Below are positions 32,794 through 45,006 of a stretch of DNA of 64,000 nucleotides, one piece after another. The DNA is taken from NCBI GenBank assembly GCA_022497145.1, contig MU385942.1, positions 1 through 64,000 on the forward strand, given 5' to 3'. Position 1 is the first letter of the stretch; every line of letters begins with the position of its first letter. Source of the stretch: Rostrohypoxylon terebratum. Lineage: Eukaryota; Ascomycota; Sordariomycetes; Xylariales; Hypoxylaceae. The notes beneath the pieces were generated by a model, which saw only the letters and a program-made list of their open reading frames with translations, ran no database searches and was not told the origin of the DNA. The translations under genes were made by a program, and so were the position numbers.

Positions 32794-35700
32794 GAAAGGC
32801 TTGTTTCGTCGCCGTCAAGATCATGTTTGCCCTATACAAATTGGCCCAATTCCCACGCCATTATTACCGCATTCCCTTTCAATCTTGGGTGTTGAGAGAC
32901 TTGGGAAAAATATACTGTATCTAATCATATTTTTCGTCGATTTGCTTCGCCTCATTACCCCAGATTGAAAGTTCCCCTCCCCCCGACCCAGCATTATTTG
33001 CACTTCCCTTTTATTCATTTTCGGCGGTGAATGGCGTAGGGCTAGAACATATCCTGCATATAGGGCGGCACTATCCGGACGGCTATTGGCCCTGCTACGG
33101 TTCATTGCATAGGGCTGGGCGGTATATTTCCTAGGAGCAAGGCAGTCTGGTGTTTTCTGGGGGGGTTCCTCTTTTTCGCATTCCTTTTTACTTCCCTATT
33201 TCCCTTTTCCTCTATCCTCACTGTTTTTCCTTCTATCTAATCCATGTCGGGATGAGTACAAGATAACGAGGCTATGCTGCCCTTTTTCTATTATTTGTTT
33301 ATTTATGGCCATGGTTTAAGGTCACCTTGTGTTGATCAGCCATTATTTTCCCCTTTATTCTATGTGGGCCAAGGCGTTTCATTACTACATACATTTGTTA
33401 CCCCTTATCATCTCATCTCGTATGTCAACTTTATGTTCCATTATTGGGTTACTGGGAATTCTGTGGCGCATGGCTAGATTCGGCTTCCTGCATCTGCTAA
33501 CCGGGAGGTGGACTTCCTGCTTTCTTCATTTTACTTTCCCTTGCTTTTTCATGGATGGCGGGTTATTTTTCGTTTTTTTACGCCACCAATCTTGTACCTC
33601 ATTAGCCAGATGAGTCACGGATACGGGAGAGCGGTTTGCGGAGTAAATGAAAAGTCCTATGTATGCGGAGGTTGTGTACCTGACTTCAGAACTTCCTGGA
33701 GATCCGGTTGGTCCTTTTTTTGGTGTAAGGAATGGCGTGGCTTTTTTCTCCCATTACTCGGTTTACCCTCCTGGATTTCTTTTTATCTACTTCAAACGTT
33801 GTACTTATGCATGGACGGACGATATTGTGTGGTAGGGCTGCCGCTAGCGAGGTGCTATTAGCGGCAGCGGCCCTTGGTTGGGTTACGTTTTAGGGTAGCT
33901 TGCCTAGCTAGGTAAATACGCAGGCAGATAGCTACTGGCAAATGAGACGAGACCAGTCGATTCAGATTATTGCTTCTAGTCGGCGGACAGGCAGAATTTG
34001 ACTCTGAGGGTCTGTTATACTGCAGATTGGTATCTATTACTGCTGCTGTAAGAGTCTATTTGTCCTTCTCGATGGACCTGGCAGCACTCGATGAAGCGTC
34101 CTGCATACGCGGCCTCGGTAGGGCTAAGTGCATATCATACGTGTACACATAAATCCGCGGGATGTGGCTGCGCTGCGATATCCCGGCAGTCCGAGAGGCT
34201 CTGCAGTTGCGTATAATCGGATATATGGAGACAAGAAACAGCGTAGAGTTGGATCATATTGAGTTTAAGCTGATTTGTCGAAGAACGGCTAAAGTTGCAT
34301 TGCTGTTCCTGCGTTTGTTTTGATGTCTAATTATATGTCTGTTATCACAACAGTCGTGGCCATGTGGTGATCACGGGATGCTACGGTAGCATGGCATTGT
34401 GACCTACCCTAAGTATTTACTTGGATATTAAGGTTGTTATGGAGTCACAGGGGTTGAGTCACGGCTGTAGTGTTTGATAAACACTTAGATTGTAGTTAAA
34501 ATAGAATTATATGCGAGTATTGATGACTATGTCGTTGGTTGAATGAGTTGAATTCATAAGGCAACTTGATAAAGAGCTCTATGAGTGACACTGCCTAGTC
34601 CTTTTTTTACAACGTTACATATAGGGATTTAGAATCTTCCAGCTGTATTAGACGTGTAGGACATGTGTTGAACGATGAATTATTCGGTGAAGACTTTGAA
34701 ACTTAATGGATAGGTAGGTAGTGATGTCTGTTTAGCTTAACTGGGAACTAACCTAAGAATCAACATTGAAAATGCAAGATTTGGTACAGCACATGAGTCT
34801 TTGGTTACCTGGTCAATGAGTTCGTGTAGTGATATTACTGGTCGGTGGTCATCTGTATTAATTACCCGAGGCCTTTACAAAGTTCTTACTCAGAGTTGAT
34901 ATTGAGCTGTCCTTAGAGGATTCATCAAAGTATGTAAGTAACTGTTTCTGAAGCCTTGATGTCAACTTAGAGAGATAATACCGCGATTAGCCCGTTGAAA
35001 TTTGAAGAGATAATATTTCGGTGTGTTTAATGATAGTTTTCTCCTCCAATCCTTCTCTTGTCCTCGATGGATCTTTTCAGCTTCATCCCCTATAATTACC
35101 TATAGTGAGTAACTCACTGCCGTTGAGTCTTATCGTAGTTGTTGTTGCCTTTGTGTTGTATGAGCCTTTGTTGGGGTACACCGAGTGAAATGAGCTGTTT
35201 TCAAGAAATCTTGGTGCCTATCTAGGCTCTCATCGTTGTGACTCCCCGGATGAGAAAACCTTGGCTGTGACTCCAAATTTATTAGATAGCCTCATATAAC
35301 ACTTGATTAAATTTCACTTTGTTTTCGTGATGTGCTGGCGTCATGCTCGAAATGGAGATATCTCAGTATGACCTCCACATAACATGAAACAAATAGATTG
35401 ACCCATCAACCCATACCGAGGCCGAAATCAATATAACATGCATAACGCAGCCGTTCGGAGAATTCGCGCTTGCGGACGTATCCCGCATGCTGTGAGTAAC
35501 GGCTCTCACGAAGCCTCGAGGGCAGGCAACACCCGGGGACGGGTTTATGTCTGATTGGCAGCCTCGTAGTGAAGCTGATCTGGGTAATGTTAAGCCGAGG
35601 GGAATGCCACCGCAGGGACTGAAACTTGGTGGGAGGTGACGTCCGTTTCTGCCTGCGCGAGGCAACCGGCAGATGTGAGAGGTATGTAAGGCTGGATCTA

Positions 35701-36381
35701 GTTACACTTATGCATGGGTCGGGACCTGTTCCGGGTGACACGCGTCGTAGATCGGGGATCGACGCAAACGGTGTTGCATTGGTGAAAGTAAGGCGTTGTC
35801 GTTTTCGTAGTAATGTGGTTGGTTGCCTTGTTGCCCTCTTTTCGCCTCGTATGCATGGTAACTGCCTACCTACATACCTAGTAAGTATATAGGCAAGCTA
35901 ACTGAGATATAGAGAGAATTGTACATCGCTTAACGCGCTTGAGCCTTGAGGTCTATGAGAACTACCTAGGTATCTAGGTCTAGCTTTGATGTTGTCTCAT
36001 GCCGGTATAATTAGGTACCTACTTACCAGTGAGTCTCATTCAGGATTTGAAATTTAATCCTTTGTAGTTGCGCGCATTTCAACATATTAATTGTATGCAT
36101 TTGGGCAGAATTGCCGATCCCCTAGGAGAACACTGGGCTATATTGATACCTAGGTAGGTAAGTAAATACTATTTGAGTTGATAGCTGGAAATACATGGAG
36201 AACCATAAACAATAGGATGCCCATGACAAAGGAGAAAGTCCCATGGGGGCTTGCTTGTGATTAGAGATTCAAAGTAGGGCTTAACAACAGTATGAAAGAC
36301 ACAGCCAGTCCTATACTTGGTATCTGAATCCATGCTCAGAGAGGCATAGTGAACTTGAGCACTACACTGATGACCTCGCAT
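32680..36381. other. gene-poor region
   Basis: 3.7 kb without a supportable gene. 33100-33850 is T-rich and open in several frames at once, which argues against real coding. A 10-bp stem hairpin lies at 33837-33868. The rest has scattered CCTAGGT-type motifs (for example 35965-35980 and 36140-36160). Confidence 0.45.
33837..33868. repeat. short perfect inverted repeat
   Basis: GCTGCCGCTA (33837-33846) pairs perfectly with TAGCGGCAGC (33859-33868) across a 12-base loop. It could be an end of a decayed element; no flanking duplication was identified. Confidence 0.7.
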
Positions 36382-38612
36382 TCACACAATGGTGATTTCC
36401 CGGCTTTCGAACTTATTGGAAATGTAGTTCTTCATCTCACTTCTACTATTCACTGGGTTATAGAGTTCACCATATCCGAGGCGCTGGTAACACCCTGGTC
36501 TTTCAGGCGACAAACCCAACACCAATAGATAGGTCCCATAATCATTGGCCATGAGTGGTAATGCCCAAGCTGTATAATCAGCGAAAACTTCTTGTATACT
36601 GTCCTTTTTGTCATGAATAATTCGCCTAGCAGATATCGTAGCATTCCCTGTGGTGTGGTCTTGTGTTTGAACACCAGCGGTGAGCGGTAGGTCCAAATGG
36701 AGGCTTCTCAATTTAAGTGTGTCGTCTGAAAATTGAATCCAACGTCTTATATTCTTTTGATTAAAAAGAAAGAAGAATCTGGAAGGTGTTGAGGTGCTGA
36801 TATGAAGCGTAAATTGGACAAGTTTGCCTTGGAGTCGGATATGTCCTTCAGAGACGGGACCGAACTGATTTGATGTTGCGGGTGTTGTAAAGGCACAACT
36901 TATTTGGACTAGTGCAGAATCATCGAGGGGATATGTGTCAGGTAAATAGATATCTTTGGCATCAACTGAGATCCAGCTCCAACTAGGAGCATAGAAGGGT
37001 TCCGGTTTCGAAGGGATTGGCGGGTGGGTGATGCCAAAGGGATTTACCCTCCAAAGAAGGCCCCGGATAAGATTTTTTCGCCAGAGTCCAGCAAGATAAG
37101 TGTCCCCGAACTTAGTATGAAACCTCGAAGCTACTGCAGAGAGGGCCACTGGCTTGTCTGATCGTTCCGTGAGCTCCCTCCGGCAGTAATCCTTGACGAT
37201 ATCAGACCATACTTCTGCTCCACCCATTTTAGAATCTTGTTTAAGCTTATTGCCAAGGTTCATTGTATAATTTCGGTAGTGATTCTTTGCGTGCATCCAG
37301 CCACATTCACAATCGGAACCCTCGAGGCAATCGAACCGTATCTCGTCATGCCGGAAGGAAATATATCTCGTTGCCAGAAGTCTCTCCTGGTGTGCCCACG
37401 CTCGTTTATCGAGAGGCAACTTTGCTTCGTGGGCGTGTTTAGAGGCAATGCGGTAATTACATTGAACTAATTCTGATCCATTATTGTTATCTGATTCGCC
37501 ATCTGGGTTAACTTCTTCCATATTAAGTGGATCATTTTTGTTTCCCAGATTAATATGGACGCGGCCGCTTTTCATACGAGGCCGATTTTTCAAAAAGCCA
37601 TCGTCGGCGGATGAGGCAACAGTAGCAGCTAAGACCAATTCGGCGCTACCATAGACCCTTCCCATATGTTCTGATTCCCGCATCCAATCGTCTGTGTCGT
37701 CTTGGATGATACAAAGACTGTCAATCCAGATATATCGTAAACCTAGATTTCGAATGACCTTGATAGCATCCTTGAATGTAGTGGGGAAACTTTCGAGGAA
37801 GATCCCTTTTTTATGTGCTTCTATGTTTTCTTTCATTGTTTTGAGAGGTTATGATTCACCCCAGCGATGACTCAAAGCGACATATTTGGTGTTGTCCCAA
37901 GAAGCTCCGAGGTCTTCATGAGAAACGAGTTTAATCTCATCTTGACCAACATCAAGAAGTCTAGTAGGAACATAACACCCTACCTGGAGGTTACACTTTG
38001 GATGTTCAGCCTTGCAGGTATCCAACCATGTCTTTGCAAGTTCAAATGTGTTTTGCGACCCGCTATTCTCTGAGATTTCTCTCCAGAATTCGGATGTCTC
38101 GTCCGCGAACGTGTTCCCTTCAGTGATTAAGTATTAGCATCATGATCAACTTGAGACAACTTGGGCAGCAGGTTTTAGTATAAATAACGTATTAAACTTC
38201 TCACCTGTTGGATTAATGGTTATAGATGTAATATCACTCTCATTGGTACCTGAATATAGGCATAGGGGTATAAGGTGAGTAAGGGGGGTCGACCCGGTGT
38301 GATGGCATGGGCTCTAACGCGAGTTAAGTGCACCTGTAAACTGCCGAATTTCTTTCTCATGTGAAATAATACTGAGATGACTGTTGCACAAACAGCACAA
38401 CAGTTATCAATCGAAGGTTTTCCTGTGTCCCATTCAGCTGTCCCTTGGCGCAGGTAAATTTTACGGATTTGAGGGGGGAGGTCGTTGTTTGCATTATACC
38501 AACGAACATTCCAATCAGATAGACGTTTTGACGTGATAGATTTTAGGTTTAGCCATACATTAGAAGGGCCATCAAATCCAGAACCGCATGTAGGGCATTC
38601 GATAAGAGACAT
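36382..38612 (-). pseudogene. HET-domain protein gene with in-frame stop
   Basis: The coding signal runs from a start at 38612 to a stop at 36382. The N-terminal part (CPTCGSGFDG, then CCAVCATVI) is followed by one or two introns (38340-38230 and 38174-38115 approximately) whose first junction is uncertain. From about 38115 the frame reads AKTWLDTCKAEHPKCN, YVPTRLLDV, YVALSHRWGES, then TAA (37849-37851), then PLKTMKENIEAHKKGI. The HET domain continues normally: RYIWIDSLCIIQDD, EHMGRVYGSAELVLAATVA, and RAWAHQERLLATRYISF. HET proteins trigger cell death when incompatible fungi fuse. Family alignment suggests glutamine (CAA) at the stop, so one C-to-T change would explain it. The stop could be a sequencing error, but with the doubtful upstream splice I favour a disabled gene. 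If translated from the Met after the stop, the product lacks the first HET motif. Confidence 0.8.
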
Positions 38613-39590
38613 TGTGTTTATAATTTCTTTAAGCTTGGTAACTACCTAGTCAAGGAGCTTGCGATTTTTAGAAACACAAGGCAATACCAATGCCGTACAT
38701 CTATATAGGTATTCATTGGCATTTCATTGAAAATTGTGGCAAATGTTAGGCACGGCCAGATAATAGTTGGGCATATTTAAGGGTAACACAAGACTAGCCA
38801 CCTCAAAAGGACTAACTAAGCCACCTCAAAGCCTCATCGCAGCATTCGTCAGCATTCTTCAAGATTGGTTCATTCCCGGCGGGTGCATGGTTTGTCATCG
38901 GCTGTGTCGATAATATATTTTTCGATGATAGATTTTGTTGAGAACATTTTCTTGTGAATAGGAGTTGTTGTAGTGTTGTTGTAGTGTGTTGTAAGATGGA
39001 AAGGGGTCAGATAAAAAATCGACCCACCAGATTATGAGATCAAATCTGCCAGTGTTGTGTAACATCCGACTCCTCTTCTCCGCATATCGGCAGAACTAGT
39101 GGGGGATCTTGATCACCGGCATGGGATATGATTGGTGGATTCCCCTCATCCTAAATTTTTGCCCTTGCTACCCGTGTGACTTGGAGGTAAACCCGCAACC
39201 ATCCGATATTTAAATTATATACCCAGCTACATCCGGGAATCGTTGACGAAGCTTTGAGAAGTTGAGAAGTACCTGCCACCTGCCACCTTCCCTCTGCCAC
39301 TTCAACTTCGGCATTGCGGACATTGCGGGCATTGCAAGCATTCTTGTAGCACCCTTTTTAGAGTTCTGAACAACCTCAATTACGCGCAACCTCGCCAATC
39401 TTTCCTCAAGTCCGAACTCAATTTAAGGTCAGATCCACCTCGTCGCTCAAGTCTTCGTCTACAACTTCCTCGGTTCTAAGTTCTTAGCTCTTGAGCTTCT
39501 TTCGAGCTTCCTACTTTCTTGCAACTCTCTTACACTTCCAATCAATTGTCGCATGCGCAATAGCGCCCTTGTCTCTGAACTCCTTTCACC
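38613..39590. other. divergent upstream region HET/IDP
   Basis: About 980 bases between divergent genes. CT-rich stretches (39390-39590) precede the isocitrate dehydrogenase start and look like its promoter and leader. No gene seen. Confidence 0.55.
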
Positions 39591-41227
39591 ATGAATGTTG
39601 TCTGCACATCCGCGGCCCGGTCCATTCGGCCGTCTGCCTTCTCTAGATCGGCAAGGCCACTGCTCAGATCATCGTCCTGCGCAGTGAGACCTGCAGTGCC
39701 CGTGGCGTTTTTCCACCAAACCAGATCCAACATGGCCGTGCAAAAGATCAAGGTCAAGAACCCTGTTGTGGAACTTGACGGCGATGAGATGACCAGAGTC
39801 ATCTGGCAAGTCATCAAGGACAAATTCATCTTCCCTTATCTCGACATTGATTTAAAGTACTACGACCTGGGGTTGCCATACAGAGACGAGACCAGCGACC
39901 AAGTTACTCTCGATGCTGCTGAGGCGATCAAGAAGTACTCGGTCGGAGTCAAATGCGCTACCATTACTCCAGACGAGGCCCGTGTGAAGGAGTTCAACCT
40001 AAAGCAGAGTAAGCCACGAGAAATGGTGTTTGGCTGTTTGGGCCTGCGTCCCGTCCCGCCCTCCTGCACATGAAGGTCCCCAACTCAAGCCCCGCACTTT
40101 ACCCTTCCATGCGACGCACTGCTTTTGGATCGGAGATCTCCAACTAACTAACTAACTTTGCCTTCTCCCTGCATAGTGTGGCTTTCCCCCAATGGTACCA
40201 TCCGTAACGCTCTTGGCGGAACTGTTTTCCGCGAACCTATCGTCATCCCCCGCATCCCACGATTAGTGCCTGGATGGAAGAAGCCCATCATCATCGGCCG
40301 TCACGCCTTCGGTGACCAATACCGGGCCAAGGACAAGGTTATCCCTGGCCCAGGCAAGCTGTCCATGGTATACACCCCTGCGGGTGGCAAGCCCGAGGAG
40401 ATCGAGGTTTTCCAGTTCAAGGAGGGTGGCGGCGTCGCACAGACGCAGTACAACACCACCGAGAGCATCACCGGTTTTGCGCACGCCAGCTTCAAGCTAG
40501 CTCTCGACAAGGAGCTCCCCCTGTACATGAGCACCAAGAACACCATCCTCAAGAAGTACGACGGCAAGTTCAAAGACATCTTCCAGGAGCTGTACGACAC
40601 CCAGTACAAGAAGCAATTCGAGGCCAAGAACATCTGGTACGAGCACCGTCTCATTGACGACATGGTGGCGCAGATGATCAAGAGCTCCGGTGGATACATC
40701 ATGGCGTTGAAGAGTAAGCCCCTTTTCTCCTCGTCTCCACAACTTTATGCAGATGGCATAACTGCTAGGTACTTACGAATGAATACTAACACTTCCTACC
40801 AGACTATGATGGTGACGTCCAATCCGACATCGTAGCGCAAGGCTTCGGCTCCCTGGGCCTCATGACCTCCGTCCTCATCACCCCCGACGGCAAGACCTTC
40901 GAGTCCGAAGCCGCCCACGGCACCGTGACGCGCCACTTCCGCGAGCATCAGAAGGGTAAGGAGACCTCCACGAACCCGATCGCCAGCATCTTCGCGTGGA
41001 CGCGCGGTCTCGCCCAGCGCGGTAAGCTCGACTCCACCCCCGAGCTAGTCGCCTTCGCCGAGAGCCTCGAGAAGGCTTGCGTCGACACCGTCGAGGTCGA
41101 CGGCATCATGACCAAGGACCTGGCTCTCGCCTGCGGCAAGACCGCGCGTGCTGATTACGCTACCACGAACGAGTACATGGACGCCGTCGAGTCGCGGCTG
41201 AAGAGCACGTTGAAGGAGAAGCTATAG
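39591..41227 (+). CDS. IDP1: NADP-dependent isocitrate dehydrogenase, mitochondrial
   Basis: Exons 39591-40008, 40177-40713 and 40803-41227; 459 aa. Residues 1-47 are rich in Arg/Ser/Ala without acids, a mitochondrial presequence. M48 (39732) begins [22 protein letters not shown], where unprocessed cytosolic forms start. Substrate and cofactor residues lie in [12 protein letters not shown] (the isocitrate-binding loop) and in [18 protein letters not shown] (metal aspartates) and AAHGTVTRH. The enzyme makes 2-oxoglutarate, CO2 and NADPH. In Aspergillus nidulans a single gene makes mitochondrial and peroxisomal/cytosolic forms from two start sites, so M48 may be used here too. The C-terminus KEKL is not a canonical peroxisomal signal. 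Divergent from the HET gene and convergent with the arrestin gene. Confidence 0.97.
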
Positions 41228-42080
41228 ATGATGCGCATTCTACGTCTGGGCCATATGAATCTAGATCTAGATCTAAAGATTTCCATAAGACTAGAACCAC
41301 ACCCACCAGCGTAAACAGGATAGTTGGTAGTTGGTCAGTGTTGAGAAAGGGTTGGACACCGCCTACTCTCCTTTAGGACTCAGCTGGAGCTCTGCGTACC
41401 TAACCCTTGTCAGGGTTCTGCCGTCGCAAGGATACGTACGGATGTAGATGCGTTTCTGCATAAACCCGTTCTGTTCTTGCGTTCCTAGATAGCTCGAGGT
41501 TCCCCATCTAGGACTTGTAAATAGATAGCATGCTAGCATTTCCCGAGTGGAGGCATTGTATAGGTACTTGAATCTCACGAATTTCGAAGGACTTCGGACT
41601 TCATCATAGTCTGTTTACTATTCCGGACCTTCCCACCATGTGGCTAGAGCCGAGGACTTTCTCGGTTGCGGTGGTAATAGTTTGTCTAGATTAGCATACG
41701 TCATCCGATGCCGATCATCAAACCAACGGGGAATATGTTGGAATTATTTTTAGTAACGACCTCGCCTTCTATGCGTTCTATTCATTGTAACGCCGGACCA
41801 ACATACCGTTGGAAGTAACCCCAATCCCGCCCCCGTAACGCCAGCACCGGCCCTGGAGCCTTTTAAAATCACAATGTTAGCCAACCCGAGGGGTATCATG
41901 CCGCTATGCCTCTCTCAAGCTCAACCTGGACCTAACCTAAGTCATCGGGACCATTAACTTTGATATCCATTCCTCCGTAGCTTTTTCTATTCCAGCGTAT
42001 CGCATCCTAGCCCAGGTACCATATTTATACATGCTATCCTCACCATGTCCGGCTTGTAGCATACAAACTAGTTGGGTAAA
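41228..42080. other. convergent 3' flank
   Basis: 850 bases between the IDP1 and arrestin 3' ends. A TCTAGATCTAGATCTA repeat lies at 41259-41275. No gene seen. Confidence 0.5.
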
Positions 42081-43694
42081 TCACGCCTTCTGCGCGGGCA
42101 TCGTGCTCGGCGCATTCTCCGCCGTAACCCCGCTATACGCCGGTCTCGCCGCGGGCCCCGCCAGCTGATCCGCCATCGCTTCGTCGTAGCTCGGCGGCGC
42201 GTCGTCAAACATAGCATTAGCCGGCGTCCCCAACTGCGGTGGGTACAGCGGGTCCTGCGGTGGCCTCTGCGACTGCTGCTGCTGCTGCTGTGCGCCGTTC
42301 GGCTGATTCGGCGCGCCGTGTCCCGAAGGTCTCTGAGGCAGATGCGGGGGCCGGATATGCGGGCCGCCGATGCCGAACCCGCCGTTGACGATGTTGTTGC
42401 TAGGGGTGTGGTTGATGGAGTTGAGGAGCTCCTGCGGCGGCGCGATGCCCGAGAATACCTCGACGTTGGAGAGTTTCAGCGGCAGCGTGATGGCCTGCGC
42501 GAGCTGTTGCTTGCCGGGCGTCAGCGAGATGGAGGATCCGGATTGGGGCAGGCCCCAGCTTAGCGTTATCATCATCTGGATCTCGTACCGGCGAGATAGA
42601 TTACATGTTCGAAACGACGGGGCGACTGTGTTCGGGAGTCTCTTCTCTGCCCACAGAGACCGCGGGACCTCAAATTCGGCGTCGACGGGGTCGGTGGGGG
42701 AACTGAATAGCGCCAGAGGCGGGGAGAGGCGCGGAGCGCTAAAGATGAGGAATTTGCTGACCTCGGTGTTCTCGAGGTTCTGAACTCGTACCTGCGTGTA
42801 CCCTATCAGCGCGATCTCTAGCGCCGTCACGTACACTGTTTGATCGCGTGTCGTTGTCGGTGCGAGCTTCCGCGCTATTATGCGCAGTGGTAGCGGCTCG
42901 TTGCAAGTTATAATGCTGGGGAACGGCAGGCGCGCCGACATCTCGATATTCGGCGGCATTTGGCTCGGCTCGTTTTCGGCGCCGGGGCTAGGAGACTTGT
43001 TGCCAAAGATCGATTTGCGGTGGTGCTGGGGGGCGCGCGGTCGGAACGTGAAGGGTCGCCGGGCGAAGGCTTCCTGGCTCGTCTTGGCGGGCCGCGGGGG
43101 TTCGATAGGCAGGAATTTAAAGCCCATTTGGTATCGCCAATTCTCCTTGAAGAAGCCCGGACGTTGGATCGTTACTTTCAGGTAATATCGAATCTCAGCT
43201 TCCTGCGGAAATCCGGTAAGAGAGGGAGGTAGGGTGGATTTGACGTGCTGCAGCATGAGCTGCTTTGTACCGTCCATGGTGCGAAACCCGCTAGACCCGC
43301 CAATACCTCCGAGACCCAACAGTGTGCTCATGGCCTTCTCGTCGTGGCAGATATTATTGAGGGGCATCTTGAAGTTGAATTTAAACTCATGCATGCCAGG
43401 TTGGAGGGGAATTGAGGCGCCATCGTCGGGATAGACCTGGAACACGCGATATAAAATCTTATGGTTCTCGGTGATGACGTCGCCGCCTAATGCGCCGCCG
43501 GGAGGGCGTGCGCGATAGTAATCGTCTCGGTCGTTAGAGGGAATAGTGAGAGCGGTGCGCGACTCGCCCTCGAGCTTGACAATTACATTGCCGATATTCT
43601 CGGGTCGATGAAGGACGAGGATCACGCGACCGCTAATGAAGTCGAGATTCGTGTAGAACTCGGGCGGGGCGTCGAGGGATATTCGGATTGACAT
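42081..43694 (-). CDS. alpha-arrestin (ART family) ubiquitin ligase adaptor
   Basis: Single exon, 537 aa. The N-terminal arrestin domain is seen in ISLDAPPEFYTNLDFISGRVIL and VIVKLEGESRTAL (about residues 4-45) and in MHEFKFNFKMPLNN (about 103-117). A C-terminal arrestin fold runs about 240-430 (SARLPFPSIITCNEPLPLRI, then YEIQMMITLSWGL). The tail is Gln/Pro-rich and carries a PPSY motif at 500-503, the PY motif that recruits WW domains of the Rsp5/NEDD4 ligase. Such adaptors sort plasma-membrane transporters into endocytosis or carry pH/nutrient signals. The PPSYDEA context is like that of other fungal ARTs; which transporter it serves cannot be told. Start fits the family. Divergent from the class II aldolase gene across about 1.75 kb. 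Confidence 0.88.
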   Translation of the reverse strand: MSIRISLDAPPEFYTNLDFISGRVILVLHRPENIGNVIVKLEGESRTALTIPSNDRDDYYRARPPGGALGGDVITENHKILYRVFQVYPDDGASIPLQPGMHEFKFNFKMPLNNICHDEKAMSTLLGLGGIGGSSGFRTMDGTKQLMLQHVKSTLPPSLTGFPQEAEIRYYLKVTIQRPGFFKENWRYQMGFKFLPIEPPRPAKTSQEAFARRPFTFRPRAPQHHRKSIFGNKSPSPGAENEPSQMPPNIEMSARLPFPSIITCNEPLPLRIIARKLAPTTTRDQTVYVTALEIALIGYTQVRVQNLENTEVSKFLIFSAPRLSPPLALFSSPTDPVDAEFEVPRSLWAEKRLPNTVAPSFRTCNLSRRYEIQMMITLSWGLPQSGSSISLTPGKQQLAQAITLPLKLSNVEVFSGIAPPQELLNSINHTPSNNIVNGGFGIGGPHIRPPHLPQRPSGHGAPNQPNGAQQQQQQSQRPPQDPLYPPQLGTPANAMFDDAPPSYDEAMADQLAGPAARPAYSGVTAENAPSTMPAQKA

Positions 43695-44301
43695 TGTGAT
43701 TATGTTTTCTACCGAGGTAGATGGGTTCGGTTCCCTTGGTGTACTTCTTATGATCGTGGGTCACTCCGGGCGACAGAAGTTTCGTATGTGGTTAGGTATA
43801 AGGTTGAAGGTGTCGGTGCCTGAAGGGACGATATTATGAATGACTTAATGTATTGAGTGGCACAGAATGGCGACGGATGGAAGCGGGTCGTCGGGTTGTC
43901 AGAGAATGATTACGAGAATTACGAAAGGTCGAAAAGGTACGGTACAATGGGCCCATGAAGCCGTTGGCTTCCTAGCTCAGCTGCCCAAGGTGTCTATTAC
44001 CTGCATGTCGTTAACAAGGCAGCCTAATCCAACGTCGAGACCTATCCGAGCTTTGGTTTTTGCCAAGTGGTAAGTTTGTTGAGTTAGGTACTACTAATTG
44101 AGCGATTGAGATGAAAAAAAGTTGTAAAGAATAGGATTGCAATTTGGCTGAGCCTCTCAGCGTCGTCACTATCGATGTCATAGGTCATTGCCCTTGTGGC
44201 TTGGCGCTTCCAGGGTGTCAGTTTTATCGTTTTCAGCACCCTTACGGTTGTACCGGCACCTGCAATGTACAATACCACCAGATCCCCTGAGCAATCAGGT
44301 A

Positions 44302-44329
44302 CCTGGGTCCTGGGTCCTGGGTCCTGGGT
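44302..44329. repeat. heptamer array CCTGGGT x4
   Basis: Four exact tandem CCTGGGT units flanked by GTA on the left and AC on the right, so the whole block is bracketed by GTAC. Confidence 0.95.
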
Positions 44330-44985
44330 ACATTCGCACCGTACAATACAATACAAAACCTAAACTCCAACGGCGAGGCGGTACATACTTTAAGCTTAAC
44401 TCTAAATGGATCTAGAAGGGTGGTTGTTGTTTTTACTAGTATCATGATTCTCATTATCGCAGTAGCTATCTACATATGCGCTGGCGCACATGTCTATTTC
44501 TATTCAAAACTAAAAAAAATGAGGTATTAGAATTCATTCATCATGGACGTTTCAATCCACAAAAGCCACACATCTAAGTATCCACTTTCCCCTTTAGGCA
44601 AGTATACACTGCGCCATGTACTGACTGCCGAGGGACTGAATGAAAAGAATCTCGGGGTAAATACTTCGTAATCAAATGAAAGAATATCTTGCTGTTCTCG
44701 TATTTGAGAATTTTTTCATAAAATTAGTCCATATATCCATCGCTCATCATAAGAGTGTATGTTTCGAATGCGAATATTATGTTCGCTGTGCCAAGCTCAA
44801 CATTCGCCTGTTCCTATTTACAAAGGAAAAACTTCAAGATACCTAATAGCAATGCGACTAATCTAACAATGCGTAGGAGTTCTGTTAGGACGAAAGTACG
44901 TTAGCATAAAATTACTTCGGGGTAATTCAACACGTTCGGGGTCAATTCTCCACTCAACTTTACTCACTTGAAATATCTCGTGCTA

Positions 44986-45006
44986 ACCTAGGACCTAGGA
45001 CCTAGG
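44986..45006. repeat. heptamer array ACCTAGG x3
   Basis: Three exact tandem copies of ACCTAGG, identical to the array at 493-513. Confidence 0.95.

Noticed and set aside
33274..33861. Overlapping T-rich frames encoding hydrophobic peptides
   Set aside because: Several frames are open at once over the same DNA, as expected from pyrimidine-rich sequence, and none shows family features, introns or a sensible start context.
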